Positions 37,587-46,019 of a stretch of 64,000 bases of DNA are shown here, in pieces (position 1 is the stretch's first letter; each line of letters begins with the position of its first letter). Source of the DNA: Nitrospira sp. (GTDB lineage Bacteria; Nitrospirota; Nitrospiria; Nitrospirales; Nitrospiraceae); assembly GCA_030123605.1 (NCBI GenBank), contig CP126123.1, forward strand, positions 3,328,001-3,392,000. Direction: 5' to 3'. The notes beneath the pieces were generated by a model. It was not told the DNA's origin. It did not search any database and saw only the letters and a program-made list of their open reading frames with translations. The position numbers and the translations under genes are program-made.

Positions 37587-38555
37587 ATGAGGAAAATACG
37601 AGTGAGCAGGTTTCGGAAGGGTATACGGGTCACGCAAGCCCTGGTGATCGGAGCGGCGCTGTGCGCGCTGATTCCGGTCGTAGGAGCGCTGGATACGCAG
37701 GACATCATCGTGGAGTGGACGCCGGAGGGGAAGGCCCTCGCGGAGCAGCGTGTGGCCACGATGAAGCCCAAAGAAGAAATGGTACTGATTCCGGCGGGGG
37801 AATTCATCATGGGCAGCGACAAGAAGGCCGATCGCTTGGCCTATCGATCGGAACTGCCTCAGCGTCGCGTGTACCTGGACGCCTATGAGATCGACAAGTA
37901 CGAAGTGACGAATCTGCACTATCTCAAGTACATCCTCGCCACCGGCAAGTTGCCGCAGTTGGATTGGCGGTACGACGGCGGGAATTTTCAGGAGTCCATG
38001 GCGAATCATCCGATCATGCATGTGTCATGGTATGACGCCGATGCCTACTGCCGTTGGGCCGGCAAACGGTTGCCGACCGAAGCGGAGTGGGAAAAGGCTG
38101 CGCGAGGAGAGGATGGGCGCCTGAATCCCTGGGGGAACCAGTCGGCGGGGCTGAGCCGCGCCAACTTCGGCCGTACCGGTCTCTCCGGCCCGGTCCGCGA
38201 CCGTCCGGAGCGGTTGCTGATGTATCCGCCGCTCATTTCGGTGGACAAATACGACAACGCGGTGAGTCCCTACGGGCTCTATCAAACCATCGGGAATGTG
38301 GCCGAATGGGTCGCGGATTGGTATGACTTGGACTATTACAAGTCCTCGCCGGATCGGAATCCGAAGGGACCGGAGACCGGAACCCAGAAGGCGTTTCGAG
38401 GCGGCGGGTGGATGGACAGCACCACGACCATGCGTGTGGCCATGCGGAACGGGACCGACCCCAACACCAAGATCAATTGGATGGGATTCCGATGTGCGCA
38501 ATCAACCGATAGTCGTCATCTCTCAGCTGTCAGTCAGAAGGAGGACAGGTCCTAG
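37587..38555 (+). CDS. Secreted SUMF1/formylglycine-generating-enzyme-fold protein (second copy)
   Basis: A 322-residue paralogue of the preceding protein: signal sequence (ALVIGAALCALIPVVGA), AGEFIMGSDKK, VSWYDADAYCRWAGKRLPTEAEWEKAARG, YQTIGNVAEWVADWY, FRGGGWMDS and GFRCAQS. It also lacks the catalytic cysteine pair. The ATG at 37587 follows AAGGAGG and replaces the longer frame starting at 37551, which overlaps the previous gene. Like its partner it ends in an LSAVSQ-containing tail from repeat DNA. Both probably act outside the cytoplasm with the copper proteins, which is inference from position. Confidence 0.85.
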   Translation: MRKIRVSRFRKGIRVTQALVIGAALCALIPVVGALDTQDIIVEWTPEGKALAEQRVATMKPKEEMVLIPAGEFIMGSDKKADRLAYRSELPQRRVYLDAYEIDKYEVTNLHYLKYILATGKLPQLDWRYDGGNFQESMANHPIMHVSWYDADAYCRWAGKRLPTEAEWEKAARGEDGRLNPWGNQSAGLSRANFGRTGLSGPVRDRPERLLMYPPLISVDKYDNAVSPYGLYQTIGNVAEWVADWYDLDYYKSSPDRNPKGPETGTQKAFRGGGWMDSTTTMRVAMRNGTDPNTKINWMGFRCAQSTDSRHLSAVSQKEDRS

Positions 38556-38647
38556 GATCTGAAACCTGATAGCTGAAAGCCATTCTTATGAAAGCGTTCT
38601 TCAAGATGCTGATGCCTCGGGCCGGCGAGCGCCACGCAGCAAGCCGA

Positions 38648-38672
38648 CGGGAGAGCCCGGAGGGCTCTCCCG
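38648..38672 (+). other. GC-rich hairpin between SUMF1 and outer-membrane protein genes
   Basis: A perfect 11-bp stem (CGGGAGAGCCC / GGGCTCTCCCG) with a 3-nt loop, 28 nt before the next start and without a T-run. It could stabilise or attenuate the mRNA ahead of the outer-membrane protein gene. Confidence 0.55.
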
Positions 38673-38699
38673 CAACAACAGCCCAGGGAGGGGAGCATC

Positions 38700-39410
38700 A
38701 TGCAGAATCGGATGAACGGTGGGAGCGGTGGAGTCGTGCGTGCGACGGTTGCGATCGTCGCGGTGCTCGTTGCTTTTGGTGTGCGGCCGGTTTCGGCTGA
38801 AGAGATCGGCAACATGGTCGCGTTCAAGGGTGGGTTCATGCGGTTGGACAGTGATCGCGCAGACAATTTGTTCACGGATGCCAGGAATCCGCTCGGCGCC
38901 GGTTTGAACAACAGTCAAAACGGATGGTATGTCGGCGCCTGGTTGGACCTGGCCCTTTCAAAGAACGCCTGGGGCATGATGAACGGGACCTGGGCCGTGG
39001 GGGAGATCGGTCTGCAGTTCAATCGCATCGCCTCGAAAGTCGTGACCAGTACGGGCAATATCGGCGTCGGCACAACTCCGCCGGCCGGCTTGCAGGTCAT
39101 ATCGACCACGCCGTCTACGCAGCAATTGACGATGGTGACGATCGACATTGCGCCAAAACTGAAGTTCATGGAAGGCAGCGCGTTCCGACCCTGGATCATT
39201 CCGGTCGGACTTGATATCCATGTCATCAGCCCGCCATCCAACCAGACTCAGTATTTGGATGTGGGGGTGCAATTCGGAGCCGGGTTCGAGTATCAAGTAT
39301 GGAAGGCATTCAAATTGGGAATGGATGCTCGGTATCACCTGACGGCCAACATGACCAATACGTCCAACAGCTATTTGCAAGCCGGGCCCTATGTCGGGAT
39401 TTCCTTTTAG
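38700..39410 (+). CDS. Small outer-membrane beta-barrel protein
   Basis: A 236-residue protein with a signal peptide ending at VSA-EE (near residue 33), then alternating amphipathic strands and a terminal phenylalanine (YVGISF), the usual signal for outer-membrane barrel assembly. The Gly/Asn-rich loops and the QFGAGFEYQVWKAFKLGMDA stretch resemble OmpW/OmpA-like eight-strand barrels. Ribosome site GGGAGGGGAG precedes the ATG. It is the last gene of the copper-protein cluster. Specific ligand unknown. Confidence 0.8.
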   Translation: MQNRMNGGSGGVVRATVAIVAVLVAFGVRPVSAEEIGNMVAFKGGFMRLDSDRADNLFTDARNPLGAGLNNSQNGWYVGAWLDLALSKNAWGMMNGTWAVGEIGLQFNRIASKVVTSTGNIGVGTTPPAGLQVISTTPSTQQLTMVTIDIAPKLKFMEGSAFRPWIIPVGLDIHVISPPSNQTQYLDVGVQFGAGFEYQVWKAFKLGMDARYHLTANMTNTSNSYLQAGPYVGISF

Positions 39411-39609
39411 CATGGTAAGTGGATAGTGCCGGAATGCGGCGACGGGTACCGGGCGTGGAACAGTACGCTCGGTATCGTCGCTGTCGGACCGATGTGTCGA
39501 CCGCCGAGATGCAGGGGGCGCTCCACTCCTCCTGCCGACAGCCGTTACTTGCCTCTCCCCTTCAAATCGGTCATGGTATTCCGTTTCACCAATCGGAAAG
39601 GATGCGCTT

Positions 39610-40083
39610 GTGTTCGCGTTGATCTGGATTCATCTGTTGTCTGCCGTCACCTGGATCGGAGGGATGGTGTTTTTGTCCGTCGTACTCGTGCCGCTGTTGA
39701 GGCGCGACGCCCGGTTCGCTCAGCATGCGGCGCTGTTCCGTGAGGTGGCCTACCGGTTTCGTAGCTTGGTCTGGGGCGCAATGGGGATGCTTGTCGCCAC
39801 CGGTCTCGTGCTGGCTGCCGGTCGAGCCATCCCCCTGGGCGAGCCTTGGCGGTGGCCGACGATCTTTGCGGTCAAGATGGGACTCGCCGCCTTCCTGTTC
39901 AGCCTGACCTTGTTGCATGATCTCGTCGTGGGACCGCGGGTGCGGCGGATCATGGGAGCGGCAGAAGGGGAGAGAACGGCCGGTGACCTGATCCTCCTGC
40001 GCTATTCGGCGCTCTTGCCGAGACTTTCACTGCTGTTGGCGCTGTTCGTGTTGCTGACGGCGGTGGTCCTCGCCCGCACCTAG
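39610..40083 (+). CDS. CopD-like integral membrane protein
   Basis: A 157-residue membrane protein with four hydrophobic spans. The first has HLLSAVTWIGGMVFLSVVLVP, typical of CopD-type or related haem/copper-linked membrane domains, including the conserved early His and Trp. A second His lies in LLHDLVVGPRVR. Start is GTG 39610 with no clear ribosome site. Its stop codon (TAG, 40081-40083) is formed by the left arm of an inverted-repeat element. A role in copper or haem handling is possible, given the preceding cluster. Confidence 0.7.
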   Translation: MFALIWIHLLSAVTWIGGMVFLSVVLVPLLRRDARFAQHAALFREVAYRFRSLVWGAMGMLVATGLVLAAGRAIPLGEPWRWPTIFAVKMGLAAFLFSLTLLHDLVVGPRVRRIMGAAEGERTAGDLILLRYSALLPRLSLLLALFVLLTAVVLART

Positions 40084-40269
40084 GAGCCTGTCCGACATTG
40101 ACCGTTCTACTGCGGCGAATGATCTGCGGCCATCTGCGTCGTTCTCAGCCCAAGAAAAACCCTCAACGTATTTCAGCGAATACGCTCCGGTTTTTCCGGG
40201 CCTGCGGCCTCGCATCCGACCACGCTTCCTTCACCTCGTCACGAACGGCAATGTCGGACAGGCTCCTAG
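40080..40269. repeat. MITE-like inverted-repeat element, family B
   Basis: A 190-bp element with perfect 21-bp terminal inverted repeats (40080-40100 and 40249-40269) that begin and end in CTAG. The arm sequence differs from family A. It encodes no plausible protein. The left end supplies the stop codon of the CopD-like gene, and the right end lies 82 bp from the end of a truncated CHASE3 gene. Confidence 0.8.
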
Positions 40270-40351
40270 CCCTGGTCAAAGGAGCCGTCCTCCTCGCTCG
40301 TGAAGCGACGTTCGTCAAGCGGAGGCCTTTTGAGCTTCGCGTCGCCTTCGA

Positions 40352-41062
40352 CTACAATGATTTTGTCGCGGCGGTCGGCGAAGGATGCGGGAGGGCTCGA
40401 AGGATACGTTCGGCTTGTGCCTGGCTTGTCAGGGCAAGCTTCATGACGATCCCGCACAATGTAAACAAGGCGGCGGTGAGCAGGAAAAAGACCGCCACGA
40501 AGGAACCGCTCGTGAGGGCCCAAACATTGGAGTCTTCCCGGTGGTGGTTCAACGCTCGTGTCTCTTCTTCACGGATCTGTCCGGCGATCTCGTGAATCCT
40601 GTCCATCGTCCCGTTCTGTCGATTGACGACCACGACCGACTTGGCGAAGGGAAGCCCTTCCGTGCGCCTTGCCACGATGACATGGTCCATTTCATCCGCC
40701 CGCCTGGTGATCTGTGTGTCGAGAGAAGCCACCAGGTTCTGTTGGGTATCGTCGTGTCTGGTCAAAGTGCCGATACGGCGAATGTGAGCCTCGAAGGTGT
40801 CGAGCGCGCCACGATAGGGGACGAGATCGTCGTCGGTCCCGGTGATAATGTATCCGCGCTGACTGGTCTCGGCTCTCGTCACGGTCCCCATCATGCGCTC
40901 CAACTCGATCAGGACCTGTTGGCTCTTCAAGGCCGAATCGTTGGAAGCCTTGAAGTGCAGCAGGCTGAGAAAGCCGGCCGCCACGATGGACTCGACCGCG
41001 ACGAATCCGATGATGAGACCGATGAAGAGACTCGTGCAGGACCAGATTCGGCGGAGCGACAT
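40352..41062 (-). CDS. CHASE3-domain membrane protein without output domain
   Basis: About 236 residues: a membrane span (SLFIGLIIGFVAVESIVAAGFL), a periplasmic CHASE3 sensor domain (about 40-185; VTRAETSQRGYIITGTDD is typical), and a second span (SGSFVAVFFLLTAALFTLCG). About 25 further residues follow and then a stop. Such domains are normally followed by a kinase, cyclase or methyl-accepting part, so this is either truncated or a sensor-only subunit. The ATG at 41062 follows AGGAGGG. The region after its stop holds an inverted-repeat element. Confidence 0.8.
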   Translation of the reverse strand: MSLRRIWSCTSLFIGLIIGFVAVESIVAAGFLSLLHFKASNDSALKSQQVLIELERMMGTVTRAETSQRGYIITGTDDDLVPYRGALDTFEAHIRRIGTLTRHDDTQQNLVASLDTQITRRADEMDHVIVARRTEGLPFAKSVVVVNRQNGTMDRIHEIAGQIREEETRALNHHREDSNVWALTSGSFVAVFFLLTAALFTLCGIVMKLALTSQAQAERILRALPHPSPTAATKSL

Positions 41063-41115
41063 GGGACCCTCCTGATAGGACCGTTCTATGACTAACGAGC
41101 ATAGGAGCACAGTGT

Positions 41116-41226
41116 CATTGGATAATTTTCACGTTTCTGCGGATCGGTTGTCTAAGTGATTCATCGTTGTCCGGTGAAACCGGACCTATGATCGACGAAA
41201 GAGCCGCCAAAAGAATCTATCCAATG
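41116..41226. promoter_or_regulatory. Nested inverted repeats in a divergent promoter region
   Basis: A perfect 7-3-7 palindrome (GTCCGGT-GAA-ACCGGAC, 41169-41185) is enclosed by CATTGGATA (41116-41124) and its complement TATCCAATG (41218-41226). They lie between the minus-strand CHASE3 gene and the plus-strand TSUP gene, so they may be operators. Confidence 0.45.
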
Positions 41227-41261
41227 AGGCTTTCCATCACGACCGTCGAGAAAAGTCACAT

Positions 41262-42059
41262 ATGATCGAACAGGCGGTACGTTCCATTTCCGCAGGGATA
41301 CCGATCGGCTTGCAACTCGGAGCGACCGGGACCGGCGGCGCGATTCTGGGGGTACCGATGATGGTCTATATCGCCGGTATCCCCGTACAGCAGGCGGCGG
41401 CGATGTCCCTGATGATCGTGGCGGCCTCCTCGTTGTTGGGTGCCTGGGAATATGGCCGGCAGGGATTGGTCAAGTCCAAGGCTGCCGCGGCGTTCAGCTG
41501 GACCGGCATGATCGGGTCTTGGGGCGGCGCCTTCGGTCACCGTCTGGTGCGGGACGAAGTTCTGTTGGTATTGTTCGGCGTCCTCTTGTTGCTCACCAGG
41601 ACCCTGGTCATGCGACAGCGGATGTGGTCGGCCGACAACGAGCGGGAAGAACGTTGTGCGACCCGTTTCCCGCGAACCTGCTGGCTGAAGGTCGGGGGCA
41701 TGGGGTTGGTGGTGGGGGCCATGAACGGGTTGTTCGGCGTCGGCGGGGGGTTCATGGTGGTCCCGGCGCTTATCGTGATCCTGGGATTCCCGGTGCGTTC
41801 GGCGGTCGGGACCTCCCTCACCATCATCGCCCTGATTTCCATCGGCGGGGTGGTTGGGCATCTGCAATTCGGGCAGGTCGATTGGCCGCTGACGGGCTTC
41901 GTGCTCTTGGGCAGCGTGGCAGGCATGTTCCTGGGCGTGCGGCTCGGCGCGTGGCTGCCGCCGGCTGCCATGAGCCGGATCACGGCATCCATCACGATGA
42001 CGATCGGCGTCAGTTTGATCGCCATCAACCTGGCCAGACTACTCCGGCTGCAAGGCTGA
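41262..42059 (+). CDS. TauE/SafE-family (TSUP) membrane transporter
   Basis: A 265-residue permease with about eight hydrophobic spans in two similar halves. The family repeats are visible as GATGTGGAILGVPMM in the first half and GAMNGLFGVGGGFMVVPALI in the second. Members export sulphite, sulpho-acetate or other organosulphur anions across the inner membrane. The substrate here cannot be determined. It is followed after 6 nt by an outer-membrane barrel gene, suggesting co-expression. Confidence 0.9.
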   Translation: MIEQAVRSISAGIPIGLQLGATGTGGAILGVPMMVYIAGIPVQQAAAMSLMIVAASSLLGAWEYGRQGLVKSKAAAAFSWTGMIGSWGGAFGHRLVRDEVLLVLFGVLLLLTRTLVMRQRMWSADNEREERCATRFPRTCWLKVGGMGLVVGAMNGLFGVGGGFMVVPALIVILGFPVRSAVGTSLTIIALISIGGVVGHLQFGQVDWPLTGFVLLGSVAGMFLGVRLGAWLPPAAMSRITASITMTIGVSLIAINLARLLRLQG

Positions 42060-42065
42060 GTCCTG

Positions 42066-43091
42066 TTGATGCAGTACAAGCGATCTTTTCCGTCTCTCGC
42101 CCGTCGCGCGGTCACCTTGCTTGCTGCGAGCGGCTTTCTCTGGGGGACAGTCCAGCCGGTCCATGCCGAATGGTCGGCGATCGCCGAACAGAAGACGAGT
42201 TACACCACCGATGCCCTCCAGTTTTCTTCCGCCCGTCGGCTCCGTTTGACCGAAGACCCTTCGCAGCCGACGGTGGTCTCGACCGAGAAACCACAGGACG
42301 TGATCTGGGAACCGGCGCTCGAAGTCATCCACTCCACGAGCACTTCCCGTGGGAACAATGAACTGTCGGTCAAGGCGCGGGGAGCGATTTTTACGAACAA
42401 TCCCATTTTTGACCATGGCGATTATCGTATCCAGGATCGATGGTCGTTCAATTCCGATACGTCGGTTCTCCTGCGGTATCGTTATGTCCCCAATCTGTTC
42501 TTGGGACCGAATTTCGAACGTCGCACCGGGACCGGTTCGATTCAAGAGGAGCGGGTCAGTTCCCATACCTGGAGGGCCGAGGTCGAACGGCGCGTAAACG
42601 AAACTGTCACGGCTGCCATCATCGGCCGATATGGCCTCCGCCTCTACAATGAATCGTTTGCCGAACGGGATACGACATTCTGGACGATCGGCCCGCGCGT
42701 CGAGTATCGTGCTACGGAATGGATGACGGTGTCGCTGTCCTATCTCTATGAGCGCGGCTTGGCGGACGGCCGGCAGGAACCGCAGTTCGCGGACGACGTG
42801 TCCTATTACCTCCACCTGGTCTCGGCCGGCACGGAGTTCCGTCTGAGTCAACGGATCGACCTCGGCCTCACCTACATCCATCGGCGGAAAACCTTCACCA
42901 GCGGGATCCCCGGCGATACCCATGTGGATCGGTTCGACAGCACCCATCAGGGGATTGCGGAGCTGCGCTATCACATTTCGTCGGCAGCGACGGTGACGTT
43001 GGCGTTCCAATACGACAAGCGCACCTCGACCAATGTCCTGAGGGATTTTCAGGACACCATCGTATCCCTGGGGGGGCAATATCGATTCTGA
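42066..43091 (+). CDS. Outer-membrane beta-barrel protein
   Basis: A 341-residue protein with a signal peptide (cleavage near VHA-EW, residue 34). Many alternating Tyr/Arg-rich strands follow (VLLRYRYVPNLFLGPNFERRTG, VSLSYLYERGLADG), with a C-terminal QYRF. This pattern is typical of 12- to 16-stranded barrels such as surface lipoprotein- or efflux-associated channels. It is translated just after the TSUP gene, so it might be the outer-membrane counterpart. Not recognised more specifically. Confidence 0.75.
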   Translation: MMQYKRSFPSLARRAVTLLAASGFLWGTVQPVHAEWSAIAEQKTSYTTDALQFSSARRLRLTEDPSQPTVVSTEKPQDVIWEPALEVIHSTSTSRGNNELSVKARGAIFTNNPIFDHGDYRIQDRWSFNSDTSVLLRYRYVPNLFLGPNFERRTGTGSIQEERVSSHTWRAEVERRVNETVTAAIIGRYGLRLYNESFAERDTTFWTIGPRVEYRATEWMTVSLSYLYERGLADGRQEPQFADDVSYYLHLVSAGTEFRLSQRIDLGLTYIHRRKTFTSGIPGDTHVDRFDSTHQGIAELRYHISSAATVTLAFQYDKRTSTNVLRDFQDTIVSLGGQYRF

Positions 43092-43246
43092 CCCTCGGTC
43101 GGTCTGGTGAATCCTGTTTCACAGTGACTGCTCATATGGGGTGAGTGAAGTAGGGAAGACACATGTGATCCAGTCCGTCTTCATGGGCTGGTTCCCGATG
43201 ACGGCGTTATTGCGGAGGTTCGGTGTTCCGGCAACATGCGCGTGCC

Positions 43247-43984
43247 ATGAAGAGCGGATGGATCGGGCTGAGCCTGCTCCTGTTGACGGCCTTCGGTCAG
43301 AAATAGGAACCCTCCAGTCCCGGAGAAGTCCTCCCGGCGACTGTGGTTCAGCCGGCCATCCAGGCCGTGGTGGTCGAGGTGAAGGTCGGGCCAGTACCCG
43401 TCAGGGGGAGGTGACGGGACAGGTCACGGCACTGTACCAAGCGACTCCGGCGAGCCGCATTCAAGGCACCATCGACGAACTGTTGGTCCGGGAAGGCAGT
43501 CCTGTGCGCAAGGGGCAGACGCTGATGGTGTTGGACAACGGGGATCTGCAGACCGAGCTGGCGCGCATGACTGCGGAACTCGACACTGCCGATGCGCAAC
43601 GGAAACGCATGGAGGACCTGTACAAAAAAGATGCCGTTTCCAAACAGGAACTGGAGAATGCCGCGCACGGCTTTCGCGTGGAGGAGGCAGGCCGCAAGGC
43701 GGTGCTGGCTCAATTGAGTTATACCGTCGTGAAAGCGCCCTTCGATGGCGTGATCACGGCCAAGAAAGTCGAAGTGGGTGAGTTGGTGTCGTCTGGGCAA
43801 CCGTTGCTGCGGATGGAAGACCCCACGCGGTTTCGGTTGGAAGTCACGGTTGCAGAGAGCGATAGAGGGTTGGTCATGGCCGCGCGCCCATTCCGGTCGT
43901 CATCGATGCGTTGGGGGCTGAGCCGCTCCAAGGCACGGTGTCGCAGATCCTGCCGGCCAGAGGCCCGCAAACCCATAGCCGATC
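43247..43984 (+). pseudogene. Decayed RND periplasmic adaptor (HlyD/AcrA type)
   Basis: The coding remnants spell an adaptor lipoprotein. A signal-like start (MKSGWIGLSLLLLTAFGQK) has Phe where a lipobox Cys would be and a TAG at 43304-43306. After a frame change, TGQVTALYQATPASRIQGTIDEL and the coiled-coil/lipoyl region (APFDGVITAKKVEVGELV) read cleanly to about 43890. Then another frame change breaks the C-terminal domain. It is nonfunctional as annotated and leads straight into the remnants of its pump. Confidence 0.75.
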
Positions 43985-45169
43985 GAACGCAAACCCTCCG
44001 AGATCAAGACCGTCGAATAGGTCTATTCCATCTCAGGCCCCGGCGGTGCCTTGATCATCGTGCGGTTCCACGTGGGGCGAGCCGATGGAGCAAAGCCTGG
44101 TGGATCTCTACGACGAGTTGATGTCGAACCAGGACCTGTTGCTGCCGGGCACCCTGCCGTTTCAGGTGAAGCCGCGCGACGTGAACGATGAGCCGACTCG
44201 CCACCCTGATCGTGATTGCGGGGTTGCTGCCGATGGCCTTCGTCTCCGGCTTGATGAGCCTCTGCATGTGGCCCATTCCCGTGATCGCCTCCATCGCCAT
44301 GTTCGTGTCCCTGCTCGTCATGTTCGTCGTCATCCCCTGGTTTTGTCAGCCCTGCTACCGCCCCGGCGTGACGATGCACGGTATCGACGAAGAGGGTTGA
44401 AGGCGGCCGGACCTACCGCTTGTACCAGCGGCTGCTGGCGCCGGTGCTGTCTCATCCGCTGCTGCCTACCTGGTGCTGGGCGTGATCGCTCTGTTCCTGG
44501 TGGGGTCGGTGTTCCTGTTCTACCGACGCGACGTAGTGGTCAAGATGTTGCCGTTCGACAACAAGAGCGAATTGCAGCTTATGGTCGGCCTCCCCGAAGA
44601 GACGACGTTGGAGGAGACGGCCTGCGTGACGAAACGCGTGGCGGAGTATGTGCGGACGATTCCCGAGTTACGCGACTAACCGTATGAAGGCGATATCCAG
44701 ATCAACCTCGTGGCCAAAGAGGCGCGGCAAGCGTAAAGCCACGACATTGCCCAGTGCATCCGTCCCGCCGTGCAGCGGATCGGTCGGCAATACGGTGCGT
44801 ATGTGAAGGTCGTCGAAGTGCCGCTCGAGCCGCCGGTGCGGTCGGTCCTGAGGTGTGCGGCTCCTGGAGGCGGTCATCCGCGCCGGCACTACCCGGACCA
44901 GACCGATTCTGCTCATGGCGGCGGCCTTGATGGTGGGCGCCTTCGTCATCATCCTTGATCCGATCTTCCAGGGCCTTACGGTATCTCTGCTGTTCGGAGT
45001 CGGCGCCTCGACGGTTCTCACGCTGGTGGTGATCCCGGTTCTCTACTACCTCTGGATCGGCACCGGTGCGGCAGGTGCGGCGATCGAGGCTGGCCCTCCT
45101 GGACAGCCTAGTGTTGATGCGGAGTCGACACGGCAGGAGTCTGGCGTCGGTACCGCCCGCGATTCCTGA
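43985..45169 (+). pseudogene. Decayed RND efflux pump (AcrB/CzcA superfamily)
   Basis: Collinear fragments of an RND pump in shifting frames. A porter-domain piece (EIKTVE, TAG, VYSISGPGGALIIVRF and LVDLYDELMSNQD) is followed by membrane helices 4-6 (GLLPMAFVSGLMSLCMWPIP). Helix 7 with the second porter start (MLPFDNKSELQLMVGLPEE) and the last two helices (TTRTRPILLMAAALMVGAF, LTLVVIPVLYYL) come next. In total about 1.2 kb remains of an expected 3 kb gene, so there are large internal deletions plus stops. The end overlaps the 3' end of the opposite stress-protein gene. Confidence 0.8.
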
Positions 45170-46019
45170 CTGTTAGCACCGGACAGTGCGCGCCACGAAT
45201 CACCGCCTCTGCCACGCTTCCGAGTAGCAGCCGTTTCATGCCGCGACGACCTTGAGTCCCCATCACGATGAGCCTCGTCTTCGTGCGTGTCGCGTGAGCC
45301 AGGATAGACTCGGCCGGATCTCCCTGCAGCACGAGCTGTTCGCCGACCACGCTGCCTGCTCTTGAGGAGGAGAGGGGCTGTCGGAACTTCTCCTCGATTC
45401 GTGTCTCCGTAGACTCGGCCGCGACGATATGGAGGAGCAGGACCTCTGCGGGCAACAGCCTCGCCAACTCGGCGGCGTGCCGAAGCGCCGCTTCGGATGA
45501 GGGCGAAAAATCCGTCGCCACCAGCATTCGACCCAAGTTGAGCCTGAGTGGATGGACCGCGGGATGGCCGCCGGCTGTGGCGCGGATGGTGAACACCGGA
45601 CAATGGGCCCTGCGCAGGACGGCGTCTGCGACGCTCCCCAGCTTGAGGCGATCCAGCCCGGATCGACCATGCGTCCCCATTACGATGAGGCCGGCTCGAA
45701 TCTCGTCGGCAGTCTGCAGGATGACATCTTCCGGCACCCCGGCGAGCAGTGTGTATGTGGCCGGCACCTGATTGTCGTTCGCGAGACGAACCACGCGACC
45801 CAATTCGAGCAAGGCTTTGGTCTTGAGGGGATCGAGCGAACGGCGGGTGACGGGCGTCCAGGACGTGAAGCTGGGCGGCGCTTGGAGCACATGGACGACG
45901 GTGAGGCTCAGGTTCAAGACCGACGCCAGCTTGATGGCGTAGGGGACAGCGCGGGAGGCGGGTCTCGAAAAGTCGACGGCCAAGAGCAGGGTACGTGGCG
46001 TGCGTGCGGGTGTGTTCAC
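45108..46019 (-). CDS. Tandem universal stress protein
   Basis: A 303-residue cytoplasmic protein with two UspA domains (about 8-150 and 155-300). Each ends with the ATP-binding pattern G-x2-G-x9-G(S/N): MGTHGRSGLDRLKLGSVADAV and MGTQGRRGMKRLLLGSVAEAV. Domain starts are LLAVDFSRPASRA and MLVATDFSPSSEAA. Start is GTG 46019, overlapping the stop of the preceding stress-protein gene by 4 nt (GTGA), so the pair is translationally coupled. The longer frame upstream is shadow sequence. Confidence 0.9.
   Translation of the reverse strand: MNTPARTPRTLLLAVDFSRPASRAVPYAIKLASVLNLSLTVVHVLQAPPSFTSWTPVTRRSLDPLKTKALLELGRVVRLANDNQVPATYTLLAGVPEDVILQTADEIRAGLIVMGTHGRSGLDRLKLGSVADAVLRRAHCPVFTIRATAGGHPAVHPLRLNLGRMLVATDFSPSSEAALRHAAELARLLPAEVLLLHIVAAESTETRIEEKFRQPLSSSRAGSVVGEQLVLQGDPAESILAHATRTKTRLIVMGTQGRRGMKRLLLGSVAEAVIRGAHCPVLTVRNRGRYRRQTPAVSTPHQH

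Noticed and set aside
40098-40595. 165-codon plus-strand frame spanning the family B element
   Set aside because: It runs through the inverted-repeat element and then antisense to the CHASE3 gene; no domain.
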